NCBI RefSeq assembly: GCF_020881035.1
Contig: NZ_JAJITC010000002.1
Span: forward strand, 1 to 64,000
Direction of reading: 5' to 3'
DNA from: Paraburkholderia translucens
GTDB lineage: Bacteria; Pseudomonadota; Gammaproteobacteria; Burkholderiales; Burkholderiaceae
Length of the DNA stretch: 64,000 nucleotides
Part shown: positions 10,118 through 17,990 of the stretch, in pieces
How positions within the stretch are numbered: position 1 is the first letter of the stretch
How the letters are laid out: the number at the start of each line of letters is the position of its first letter
Made by a program: the position numbers and the translations under genes
Notes under the pieces: model-generated
The model's input: the letters and a program-made list of their open reading frames with translations, nothing else
What the model was told of the DNA's origin: nothing
Databases searched by the model: none

Positions 10118-10681
10118 ATGGCATCAGACAAGGAACTCGCCGATTTTCTGGCGGGCGTCGAAAGGCGCGCGTTCAAGCAGACGGTCTACGCCGTGCGGGA
10201 CGACGATGCGTCCCTCGACATCGTGCAGGACGCGATGATCAAGCTCGCCGAGAAATACGGCGACCGCCCGGCGGCCGAACTGCCGCTGCTGTTTCAGCGT
10301 ATTCTGCAGAATGCGACGCACGACTATTTCCGTCGTGCGAAAGTGCGCAACACCTGGGTTAGTCTGTTTTCGTCGCTCGGCAATGCCGACGACGACGAAT
10401 TCGACCCGCTCGAGACCTTCGAGGCCGAGGCGGGTTCGGCCGGCGCCGAGAGCAACGAACAGAAGCTCGAACGCGAGCAGGTCCTGCAGCTGATCGACGA
10501 CGAGGTCCAGAAATTGCCGGCACGTCAACGGGAGGCGTTTCTCATGCGTTATTGGGAGGATATGGATGTCGCCGAGACTGCCGCCGCAATGGGTTGCTCC
10601 GAAGGCAGCGTGAAAACGCACTGCTCCCGGGCCACCCACACGCTGGCGCAAGCGCTCAAGGCGAAAGGAATTACGCTATGA
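10118..10681 (+). CDS. ECF-like RNA polymerase sigma factor
   Basis: A 187-residue sigma-70 family protein with only regions 2 and 4. Region 2 spans roughly residues 15-80 (ending in the ATHDYFRRAK segment). An acidic linker of about 45 residues follows, then region 4 with its helix-turn-helix (DMDVAETAAAMGCSEGSVKTHCSRA). The frame is open upstream to 9851, but the ATG at 10118 (MASDKEL) gives the usual family N-terminus. Its stop overlaps the start of the next gene in ATGA, so the two are translationally coupled. That neighbour is a small one-TM protein, the usual arrangement of a sigma factor and its anti-sigma. Confidence 0.9.
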   Translation: MASDKELADFLAGVERRAFKQTVYAVRDDDASLDIVQDAMIKLAEKYGDRPAAELPLLFQRILQNATHDYFRRAKVRNTWVSLFSSLGNADDDEFDPLETFEAEAGSAGAESNEQKLEREQVLQLIDDEVQKLPARQREAFLMRYWEDMDVAETAAAMGCSEGSVKTHCSRATHTLAQALKAKGITL

Positions 10682-11106
10682 GCTCCCTCGAAAACACAGA
10701 ACTCGAGTTTGCGCGTCAACTGCGCCGCGCGCTCGACGAAAACGCCGCCAGCCTTCCCCCGGCCACCGTCGACCGGCTCGCCGCCGCTCGCCGCATAGCG
10801 CTGTCGCGCAAGAAGCCCGAAGCCGTCAGCGCACCGGTGTTCGTACCCGCAGTCGCGGGCGTGCCGCCCGGGATGACGGGCTTGCCGCAGGAAGGCCGCG
10901 AGCCGCGCCGCTCGCCGCTGCGCCGCCTCGCGCTCGCGTGGCCGCTCGCCGCGCTGGTCGTGAGCCTGATCGGCATTGCTTACTGGGAAGACCACCAGCG
11001 CACCGCCGAACTCGCCGATATCGATGCCGCAATGCTAAGCGACGATTTGCCGCTCAATGCCTATCTCGACCACGGCTTCAACGCGTATCTATCGCGCGCC
11101 CACTGA
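10678..11106 (+). CDS. DUF3619 one-TM protein, candidate anti-sigma factor
   Basis: A 142-residue protein overlapping the sigma-factor stop by 4 nt. Its N-terminal ~80 residues are charged and hydrophilic (LEFARQLRRALDENAASLPP). One hydrophobic stretch follows (LALAWPLAALVVSLIGIAYW, around residues 82-101), then a short acidic tail (DIDAAMLSDDLPLNAYLD). The family is DUF3619, of unproven function. A cytosolic N-terminus plus a single TM segment next to an ECF-type sigma is the layout of membrane anti-sigma factors, so that role is inferred. Confidence 0.85.
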   Translation: MSSLENTELEFARQLRRALDENAASLPPATVDRLAAARRIALSRKKPEAVSAPVFVPAVAGVPPGMTGLPQEGREPRRSPLRRLALAWPLAALVVSLIGIAYWEDHQRTAELADIDAAMLSDDLPLNAYLDHGFNAYLSRAH

Positions 11107-11122
11107 GCGGGAGATTCCTCGG

Positions 11123-11896
11123 GTGAGTTACAAACGCGGCCTGGCCGTTGTTTTCGGATGCACGATCGCGGCTTTGGTGTCGTTTGCCGCGACGTATCCG
11201 CGCTTTCATGCGCAACCGTCAGTCGCGAGCAATCCGTCGCCGGGCGCCAACATCGGCGCGCATGCCCCCGCCCCCGCACTGTCCGTCGAATTGCCCAGCC
11301 TGCCGGGCAGCAACAGCCCGCTCGCGTGGTCGCGCCTGAGCGCCGCCGAGCATGTCGCGCTGGCGCCGTTCGAATCGCAGTGGGATTCGTTTAGCGAGGA
11401 ACGCAAGCGCAAATGGATCAGGATCGCGTCGAGATACGCGAAGATGTCACCGGATGCACAAAAACGGCTACATGAGCGCATGAGCGAATGGGTGCGCATG
11501 ACGCCAGAGCAGCGCCGCGTCGCGCGCGAGAACTACCAGGTTTCGAAGGAGCTGCCTCGCGAGACGCGTCAGAACGCCTGGAAGGCGTACCAGCAGTTGC
11601 CCGAAGAAACCAAGGAGCGGCTTGCCGCGAGCGAACGCAAGCGGCGTCCTAGCGTCGTCAGCGCGCCGCCGTCGGCTCGCAAGGAGATCAAGGGCATCGA
11701 CCGGCTCGTGAACGCGCGCGAGCATACCGCCGGCGCCAGCGATGCGGCGGCAGCGAGCCCGGCGCCCGCCGCATCCGGGCCGGCCGCGGCCCCGCTGCCT
11801 TCGCCTCCCGCGGTGCCGGAGGCGGGCAGCTTCGTGCCGGCCACGCCGGTGCCGGTGTCCCCGGCCGAAGCGCCGGCGATCTTCCACGGCTCCTGA
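11123..11896 (+). CDS. DUF3106 domain protein
   Basis: About 257 residues from the GTG at 11123 (VSYKRGLAVVFG), just after the DUF3619 stop and a GGGAG ribosome site. There is an N-terminal hydrophobic signal or anchor (LAVVFGCTIAALVSFAA), a DUF3106 core rich in W, R and E (ESQWDSFSEERKRKWIRIA and a second M-T-P-E-Q-R-R repeat), and a Pro/Ala-rich C-terminal third. Probably exported. Function unknown; in this gene order it may be a periplasmic sensor of the sigma-factor system, an inference only. Confidence 0.8.
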   Translation: MSYKRGLAVVFGCTIAALVSFAATYPRFHAQPSVASNPSPGANIGAHAPAPALSVELPSLPGSNSPLAWSRLSAAEHVALAPFESQWDSFSEERKRKWIRIASRYAKMSPDAQKRLHERMSEWVRMTPEQRRVARENYQVSKELPRETRQNAWKAYQQLPEETKERLAASERKRRPSVVSAPPSARKEIKGIDRLVNAREHTAGASDAAAASPAPAASGPAAAPLPSPPAVPEAGSFVPATPVPVSPAEAPAIFHGS

Positions 11897-12442
11897 TTGC
11901 GCTCCCGAGCCCGTTGCGTGTCCAAACCGCTCGCCGCCCCGCCCTTACCCGCCGCCACGCCTGACGCCACGGCGCCCACCGTCCGGCGGCGGCTCGCGGC
12001 ACTGCTCTATGAAGCCGTCATTCTGTTCGGCATCGTGTTCCTCGCCGGTTACCTGTTCAGCACGCTGACGCAGCAGCGCAACGGGCTCACGCATCACAAC
12101 CTGCTGGCCGCGTGGATCGGCCTCGTGGTTGGCGTGTACTTTGTCTGGTTCTGGACGCATGGCGGCCAGACATTGCCGATGAAAACCTGGAGGTTGCGGA
12201 TCGTTGGCGCTGATGGCGCGCCGGTTTCGGTCGGACGGGCAGTTGTGCGGTACGTACTCGCGTGGCTGTGGTTCTTGCCGCCGTTGGCGTTGCATCCGAT
12301 GCTGGGGTTGCGGGTGCCGCAGACGCTTGTTATCGCGGGTGTCTGGTTCGTGCTGTGGGCCGCGAGCGGTCGGTTTGATTCCCAGCGGCGGTTTTTGCAT
12401 GATCGGCTGGCGGGGACGCGCGTCGTGGCTGTTGTGCGCTGA
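11897..12442 (+). CDS. RDD family membrane protein
   Basis: Up to 181 residues, starting either at the TTG (11897), which abuts the preceding stop, or at the GTG at 11918 (VSKPLAAPP). It has four hydrophobic segments and the RDD-like signature: Arg-Leu in the first helix (RRRLAALLYEAVILFG), then T-x-G-x-x-L-x-x-K-T-W-R-L-R-I, then the closing R-F-L-H-D-R-L-A-G-T motif. RDD proteins are integral membrane proteins of mostly unknown or ion-exchange function. It is the last gene of the sigma-factor cluster. Confidence 0.82.
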   Translation: MRSRARCVSKPLAAPPLPAATPDATAPTVRRRLAALLYEAVILFGIVFLAGYLFSTLTQQRNGLTHHNLLAAWIGLVVGVYFVWFWTHGGQTLPMKTWRLRIVGADGAPVSVGRAVVRYVLAWLWFLPPLALHPMLGLRVPQTLVIAGVWFVLWAASGRFDSQRRFLHDRLAGTRVVAVVR

Positions 12443-12592
12443 GCGCGCATGATGTCTGTTTTGTTGCGGGGTTGGCGAGAAAAACGACAGAAGGCCCCGG
12501 CAGCCCCCCCGTAATAAGAACTTCTCATGACTGTCACGCGCCGGTCACGCGCGCCCGGCCCAATACGGGCACCGCCACTCGACGCGTGAGCC

Positions 12593-13534
12593 ATGGACCC
12601 CAACACGTCCGCGACTTCCCTGTTTCGTCAGACCGGCCCGAGCGTCGACCCCGTCACGTTCCGGCCCGCCCCGGGTTCTACTCATCACGGCCTGCCGCTG
12701 CCGGCGACGCCGGCGCTCGATGCCCACGCCGACCATCCCGACGACAGCCACGCCGATCCGCACCGCTATCGCACGATCTGGCTCTCGGACATCCACCTCG
12801 GTTCCAGCGGCTGCCAGGCGGGCTATCTGCTCGACTTCCTGCGCCACAACGAATCGGAGTACCTGTACCTCGTCGGCGACATCATCGACGGCTGGCAACT
12901 GAAGAAGGGCTGGTACTGGCCTCAAGCCCACAACGACGTCGTGCAGAAAGTGCTGCGCAAGGCGCGCAAAGGCACTCAGGTCATCTACGTGCCCGGCAAT
13001 CACGACGAAGCCGCGCGTCAGTTCTGCGACCTCGCGTTCGGCGACATCCACGTGCGCGGCGAAGCGTTCCACACGACGCTCGCCGGCAAGCGGCTATGGA
13101 TCGTGCACGGCGACCTGTTCGACGGCGTGATCCAGCACGCGAAATGGCTCGCCTATCTCGGCGACACGCTATACACGATGATTCTCGTGCTGAACCGCTG
13201 GTTCAACCGCATCCGCAGCAAGCTCGGCTTCCCGTACTGGTCGCTGTCGCAATACCTGAAGCATCAGGTCAAGAACGCGGTCAACTTCATCTCGTCGTTC
13301 GAACACGTGATGACCGACGAAGCACGTCGCCGCGGCTGCGACGGCGTAGTCTGCGGGCACATCCACAAGGCGGAGATGCGCGAGATCGACGGCGTGCTCT
13401 ATTGCAACGACGGCGATTGGGTGGAGAGTCTGTCGGCGCTCGTCGAGACCTATGAAGGCGAACTCAAGGTGATCTTCTGGACCGCGCTGCGCGCGCCGCA
13501 GGCGGGCCCGCAGAAAGCCCGCGCCACCGCCTGA
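12593..13534 (+). CDS. LpxH-like metallophosphoesterase
   Basis: A 313-residue calcineurin-like phosphoesterase. The dinuclear metal motifs are present: SDIHLG (D-x-H), GDIIDGW (GD-x-x-D), PGNHDE (GNH[DE]), and VCGHIHKAE (GHxH). A disordered His/Pro-rich head of ~55 residues precedes the domain. It resembles the UDP-2,3-diacylglucosamine hydrolase group, but other Burkholderiales proteins of this type act on different lipids. It is followed 36 bp later by a GT4 glycosyltransferase and then by a diacylglycerol kinase. Confidence 0.85.
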   Translation: MDPNTSATSLFRQTGPSVDPVTFRPAPGSTHHGLPLPATPALDAHADHPDDSHADPHRYRTIWLSDIHLGSSGCQAGYLLDFLRHNESEYLYLVGDIIDGWQLKKGWYWPQAHNDVVQKVLRKARKGTQVIYVPGNHDEAARQFCDLAFGDIHVRGEAFHTTLAGKRLWIVHGDLFDGVIQHAKWLAYLGDTLYTMILVLNRWFNRIRSKLGFPYWSLSQYLKHQVKNAVNFISSFEHVMTDEARRRGCDGVVCGHIHKAEMREIDGVLYCNDGDWVESLSALVETYEGELKVIFWTALRAPQAGPQKARATA

Positions 13535-13570
13535 ACGCCTCACCCCTCCACTTCCATAGGGCCCGCAGCG

Positions 13571-14614
13571 ATGAACAAAGCGATGAAAATCATGATCGTC
13601 ACCGACGCCTGGGAACCGCAGGTCAACGGCGTCGTGCGCACGCTGAAGAACACCCGGCGCGAACTCGTGGCGCTCGGCCATCAGGTCGATCTGCTGACAC
13701 CGCTCGAATTCCGCACCATACCGTGCCCGACCTATCCGGAGATACGCCTGTCGCTGCTGCCGCGCCGCAAGCTGCGCGAGCGCATCGACCGCTTTGCGCC
13801 CGACGCGTTGCACATCGCGACCGAAGGGCCTCTCGGCATGGCCGCGCGCGCGTACGCTCTCGAGCACAAGCTGCCTTTCACGACCGCGTATCACACGCGC
13901 TTTCCCGAGTACGTGCAGGCGCGCTTTCGCATCCCGCTCGCGGCAACCTACAAGTTTCTACACTGGTTCCACAAGCCGTCGCTCGCGGTGATGGCGCCGA
14001 CGCCCGTCGTCAAGCTGGACCTCGAAAAATTCGGCTTCACGAACGTCGTGCTGTGGACGCGCGGCGTCGATCTGGAGATCTTCCGCCCAATGGACTCGAA
14101 GGTGCTCAACACCGCGCGGCCGATCTTCCTCTACGTCGGACGCGTCGCGGTCGAGAAAAACGTCGAAGCATTCTTGCAGCTCGATTTGCCCGGCTCGAAG
14201 TGGGTCGCGGGCGAAGGCCCGGCGCTCGCCGAACTGAAGTCGCGCTATCCGCAGGTCAACTATCTGGGTGTGCTGTCGCAGGCTGAACTCGCAAAGGTCT
14301 ATGCGGCCGCCGACGTCTTCGTGTTTCCGAGCCGCACCGACACGTTCGGGCTCGTGCTGCTCGAAGCGCTCGCGTGCGGCACACCGGTGGCCGCGTATCC
14401 GGTCACGGGTCCGATCGACGTGCTTGGCGACGGCGGCGCCGGTGCGATGCGCGAGGATCTGCGCGAAGCCTGTCTCGATGCACTGAAGATCGATCGATCG
14501 CACGCGCGCGCATGGGCTGAGCGCTTCTCGTGGGCGGCGGCCTCCGCGCAATTCGCGGCGCACCTGAAGCCGCTGCGCGGCGCGACGTATCGCGAGGAAA
14601 GCGCCGCCGCGTGA
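13571..14614 (+). CDS. GT4 family glycosyltransferase
   Basis: A 347-residue GT-B fold enzyme. The N-terminal domain opens with KIMIVTDAWEPQVNGVVRTL, including the GG-like N-G-V loop of sulfoquinovosyl and diacylglycerol glycosyltransferases. The C-terminal donor site has the EX7E-type segment FPSRTDTFGLVLLEALACGTPV. A second ATG at 13583 is also possible. It lies between a lipid-type phosphoesterase and diacylglycerol kinase, suggesting a glycolipid product; acceptor and sugar are not readable from sequence. Confidence 0.88.
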   Translation: MNKAMKIMIVTDAWEPQVNGVVRTLKNTRRELVALGHQVDLLTPLEFRTIPCPTYPEIRLSLLPRRKLRERIDRFAPDALHIATEGPLGMAARAYALEHKLPFTTAYHTRFPEYVQARFRIPLAATYKFLHWFHKPSLAVMAPTPVVKLDLEKFGFTNVVLWTRGVDLEIFRPMDSKVLNTARPIFLYVGRVAVEKNVEAFLQLDLPGSKWVAGEGPALAELKSRYPQVNYLGVLSQAELAKVYAAADVFVFPSRTDTFGLVLLEALACGTPVAAYPVTGPIDVLGDGGAGAMREDLREACLDALKIDRSHARAWAERFSWAAASAQFAAHLKPLRGATYREESAAA

Positions 14615-14636
14615 TGCGGCGCGCCCGGAGCTATCC

Positions 14637-15308
14637 ATGCGAAGCAGCCGATCCAGCGCGGAAGGCGCGTCGAACGGCGCGCTGCGCGCCGTCGAATCCA
14701 CCCGCGACGCCTCGAGCATCGAACCGTTCGACGAGGTGCGCGAGCCTGGCGTGCCCGGGCCTGCGAATGCCGTACACCGGGTAACAGACGCCAAGGCGAC
14801 GAACAGCGGCGTGAACGTCTGCGGGGGCGCGCAGCAGAACGCCAGCCACGACTCGCCCCGCGACGCGCCCGCCGAACCTCTCAGCCCCGACGACCCGCTC
14901 GCCCCGCTGCCCTTCAACCCCTACAAGGGCAACCGCGGTCTCACGCGCGCGTGGCACGCGATGAAAAACTCGCTCGCCGGCTTTCGCGTCGCGATTCGCG
15001 AGGAAAGCGCGTTTCGTCAGGAGCTCACGCTCGCCGCGATTCTGATTCCGTGCGGCCTCGTCGTGCCCGTCGAACCCGTGTCGCGCGTGCTGCTGCTCGG
15101 CTCGGTGCTGCTCGTTCTGATCGTCGAGCTGCTCAATTCGAGCGTCGAAGCGGCGATCGACCGGATCTCGCTCGAACGTCACGAGTTGTCGCGCCGTGCA
15201 AAGGATCTTGGCAGTGCGGCCGTGATGGTCGCGCTCGGTATGTGCGTGATGACATGGGGTGTGATCGTCGGGCCGCTCGTCGTCGGCTGGGTGCGCGCCT
15301 CGCTTTGA
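14637..15308 (+). CDS. dgkA: Diacylglycerol kinase with N-terminal extension
   Basis: Inner-membrane enzyme phosphorylating diacylglycerol to phosphatidic acid. The last ~120 residues match the compact DagK family: the N-P-Y-K-G-N-R-G-L-x-R-A amphipathic start, three TM helices, and the catalytic ELLNSSVEAAIDR and AKDLGSAAV motifs. About 95 residues of low-complexity sequence precede the domain, roughly doubling the usual length. The ATG at 14637 has a CCGGAG ribosome site, so the extension is probably translated, although an internal GTG near 14812 is possible. Confidence 0.88.
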   Translation: MRSSRSSAEGASNGALRAVESTRDASSIEPFDEVREPGVPGPANAVHRVTDAKATNSGVNVCGGAQQNASHDSPRDAPAEPLSPDDPLAPLPFNPYKGNRGLTRAWHAMKNSLAGFRVAIREESAFRQELTLAAILIPCGLVVPVEPVSRVLLLGSVLLVLIVELLNSSVEAAIDRISLERHELSRRAKDLGSAAVMVALGMCVMTWGVIVGPLVVGWVRASL

Positions 15309-15406
15309 GATTCGATGCCGATTGCAGCGCCCGCATCGGCGCACGCAGTGCCTTGTCTTATGGAATGAAAATCCGCGCAGGCGGTCGGGTATTAGAACGC
15401 TCGGTT

Positions 15407-15420
15407 TATAATCGTTCGAT
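15407..15420 (+). promoter_or_regulatory. Candidate -10 box with inverted repeat upstream of tetR-type gene
   Basis: A perfect TATAAT lies at 15407-15412, overlapped by a GAACG...CGTTC inverted repeat. This could be an autoregulatory TetR operator. No good -35 box is visible at 17 bp, and the gene starts 190 bp downstream, so the call is tentative. Confidence 0.35.
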
Positions 15421-15600
15421 GGTCTGACAGGAAAGCGTCGGCGTATTCGCAACACCGCCTGGCGTCGTCCTGCCCTTTCACGGGGCCCGCCGCGTGGCGG
15501 CGGGTTCGGGCGCGCTCAATATACCAACCGCATCCGGGTGGAACACGCAGCAGCGGCACGCCGCCACGCGCCCAGCCCGGCATAACCAGGGCCGGACGAC

Positions 15601-16326
15601 ATGGAAGCCAAACCTCCCCGCCGCACGCGCGAACGGATTCTCGAACTGTCGTTGAAGCTGTTCAACGAAATCGGCGAGCCGAACGTCACGACGACGACGA
15701 TCGCCGAGGAAATGGAAATCAGTCCAGGCAACCTGTACTACCACTTCCGCAACAAAGACGACATCATCAACAGCATCTTCAGCCAGTTCGAGCAGGAGAT
15801 CGAGAAGCGTCTGCGTTTCCCCGACGACCATCGCGCGACCATCGACGAAATGTGGTCGTACCTGCAGTACATGGTCGATTTCACGTGGCGCTACCGCTTC
15901 CTGTACCGCGACCTGAACGACCTGCTCGCGCGCAACCGCACCCTCGAGACGCACTTCAAGCAGATCATCAGCCACAAGGTGCGCTTCGCGAGCCAATTTT
16001 GCGAGCAACTCGTCGCCGACGGCGAAATGGTCGCGTCGCCGCAGGAAATCCAGGTGATCGCGACCAACGTCGGCGTGATCGGCACCTACTGGCTGTCGTA
16101 TCAGTTCGTGATGAATCCGCGCAAATACAACGAGCAGGAAGCGATCCGCGAGGAGCTGCACCAGGTGAGCGTGCAGATCGTCTCGCTGATGGCGCCGTAC
16201 CTGCGCGGCCGCTCGCGGCAGCTGTTCGACGACCTCGTATCGGGCAAGCTGCCCAAGCGCGAGTTCTATGACTACCTGCCGCCCCGTGAAGGCGCCGCGC
16301 CTCGCAACGAATCGAAGGACAGTTGA
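15601..16326 (+). CDS. TetR family transcriptional regulator
   Basis: A 241-residue regulator. The N-terminal TetR DNA-binding domain spans about residues 8-58, with the helix-turn-helix TTTTIAEEMEISPGNLYYHF and the tail FRNKDDII. The ligand domain is long and rich in aromatic residues (WSYLQYMVDFTWRYRFLYRDL). Its stop nearly abuts the LOG gene at 16329, so the two are likely co-transcribed. Effector and regulon are unknown. Confidence 0.92.
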   Translation: MEAKPPRRTRERILELSLKLFNEIGEPNVTTTTIAEEMEISPGNLYYHFRNKDDIINSIFSQFEQEIEKRLRFPDDHRATIDEMWSYLQYMVDFTWRYRFLYRDLNDLLARNRTLETHFKQIISHKVRFASQFCEQLVADGEMVASPQEIQVIATNVGVIGTYWLSYQFVMNPRKYNEQEAIREELHQVSVQIVSLMAPYLRGRSRQLFDDLVSGKLPKREFYDYLPPREGAAPRNESKDS

Positions 16327-16328
16327 GC

Positions 16329-16916
16329 ATGAAGTCGGTGTGTGTGTATTGCGGCTCCTCGATGGGAGCCCAGCCGTTCTATGCGCAGGCGGCGCGCGCA
16401 TTCGGACGCGCGCTGGTCGCGGCTGATCTCGCGCTCGTCTACGGCGGCGGCAAGGTTGGGCTGATGGGCGTGATCGCCGATACCGTGATGTCCGAAGGCG
16501 GCCGCGCGATCGGCGTGATTCCCGAGCTGCTCGTCAGCAAGGAAGTGGCCCATGACGGTCTGACCGAGCTGCATGTGGTGCCCGACATGCATCATCGCAA
16601 GAAGATGATGGCCGAGTTGTCCGACGCGTTTGTCGCGATGCCGGGCGGCGCGGGCACGCTCGAAGAGCTGTTCGAGGTCTTCACGTGGGCGCAGCTCGGG
16701 TACCACGGCAAACCGGTCGCTCTTCTGAATATCGGCGGCTTCTACGAACCGCTGATCCGCCTGCTCCAGCATACGGTCGACGAAGGCTTCATGAGCAAGA
16801 CCTATCTGGACATGCTACAGATCGACGCCGATCCGGCCGCCCTGATCGGCAAGCTGCGACGCTACGAGCCCCCCGCACGCGACAAGTGGGCGGCGGTTCG
16901 AAGCGACGCAATCTGA
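16329..16916 (+). CDS. LOG family nucleotide 5'-monophosphate phosphoribohydrolase
   Basis: A 195-residue Rossmann-like protein of the LOG (TIGR00730) group, which releases the base from nucleoside monophosphates, with cytokinin activation as the best known case. The signatures VYCGSS near the N-terminus and the catalytic PGGAGTLEELFEVFTW motif are complete. The ATG at 16329 is preferred over the TTG at 16323 because it begins the conserved MKSVCVYCGSS strand. Confidence 0.93.
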   Translation: MKSVCVYCGSSMGAQPFYAQAARAFGRALVAADLALVYGGGKVGLMGVIADTVMSEGGRAIGVIPELLVSKEVAHDGLTELHVVPDMHHRKKMMAELSDAFVAMPGGAGTLEELFEVFTWAQLGYHGKPVALLNIGGFYEPLIRLLQHTVDEGFMSKTYLDMLQIDADPAALIGKLRRYEPPARDKWAAVRSDAI

Positions 16917-16975
16917 ACTCCGGCTCAAACCCGAGTGAAGCGCACCGCGCGCCTCACCCGAACAATGAGGTTGCA

Positions 16976-17722
16976 ATGACGAAAGCTGTTCTCATCACTG
17001 GCGGCAGCCGCGGCATCGGCCGCGCCACCGCGCGTCTGCTGGGCGCGCGCGGCTGGTGCGTCGGCGTGAACTACGTGCGCGATCTCGCCGCTGCTCAGCA
17101 GACGGTCGCCGAGGTCGAGCGCGCGGGCGGCCGCGCGGTGCCGATCGCCGGCGATGTCGCGAGCGAAGACGACGTGATCGGCATGTTCGAGACGCTGCAG
17201 AAAACCTTCGGTCGTCTCGATGCGCTCGTCAACAACGCCGGCATCGTCGCACCGTCGAGCGCGCTCGCCGACATGGACTTCGCCCGTCTGAAACGCATGT
17301 TCGACGTCAACGTGCTTGGCGCCTATCTGTGCGCGCGCGAAGCGGCGCGGCGCATGTCGACCGGGCGCGGCGGCGCGGGCGGCGCGATCGTCAACATCTC
17401 ATCGGCGGCGGCGCGGCTCGGGTCGCCGAACGAATACGTCGACTATGCGGGGTCGAAAGGCGCGATCGACACGATGACACTCGGCCTCGCGAAAGAACTC
17501 GGCCCGCAGGGCGTGCGCGTGAACGCAGTGCGTCCGGGTCTGATCGACACCGAGATTCATGCGAGCGGCGGCAAGCCCGAGCGCGCCGCCCAACTGGGCC
17601 TGACCACGCCGCTCGGCCGCCCCGGCCGCGCGGACGAAGTCGCCGAGGCGATCGTGTGGCTGCTCAGCGACGCGGCCTCGTACGTGACCGGCGCGCTGTT
17701 CGACGTCGCGGGCGGCCGCTGA
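16976..17722 (+). CDS. SDR family oxidoreductase (glucose dehydrogenase/FabG-like)
   Basis: A 248-residue classical short-chain dehydrogenase. The cofactor motif TGGSRGIG starts at about residue 8, NNAG is at about 88, and catalytic Ser (NISS) and Tyr-Lys (YAGSK) are present. The frame is open far upstream inside the LOG gene, but the ATG at 16976 (MTKAVLITGG) starts the Rossmann strand directly. Likely NAD(P)H-dependent; the substrate cannot be named. Confidence 0.9.
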   Translation: MTKAVLITGGSRGIGRATARLLGARGWCVGVNYVRDLAAAQQTVAEVERAGGRAVPIAGDVASEDDVIGMFETLQKTFGRLDALVNNAGIVAPSSALADMDFARLKRMFDVNVLGAYLCAREAARRMSTGRGGAGGAIVNISSAAARLGSPNEYVDYAGSKGAIDTMTLGLAKELGPQGVRVNAVRPGLIDTEIHASGGKPERAAQLGLTTPLGRPGRADEVAEAIVWLLSDAASYVTGALFDVAGGR

Positions 17723-17990
17723 ACGAAGGCTGCGTGCGAATGGGAGCGGCGCCTCAAGCGCGAAGCGTGGTCCGCTACGGCTGCGTTTTGACAACACCCG
17801 GTGCCCCTGCTCTCCTTTTCCGAGCCATCAATCTGACGGCAGACCGATACAGCCGCTAATCAAATACGCGCGTCTCCTCTTGGCTGTAATCCTCCGTAAT
17901 ATTGCGACGCTACAATCGGCCCGATCGTAGGCTTCGCCCTGCAAAACAAAAGTACGAGGGCAACGCCGCGTACGATGACCAGAGACTTCC

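Noticed and set aside
17880-17916. Promoter before the GT39 gene (TACAAT at 17911)
   Set aside because: No -35 at an acceptable distance; the -10 match alone is too weak.
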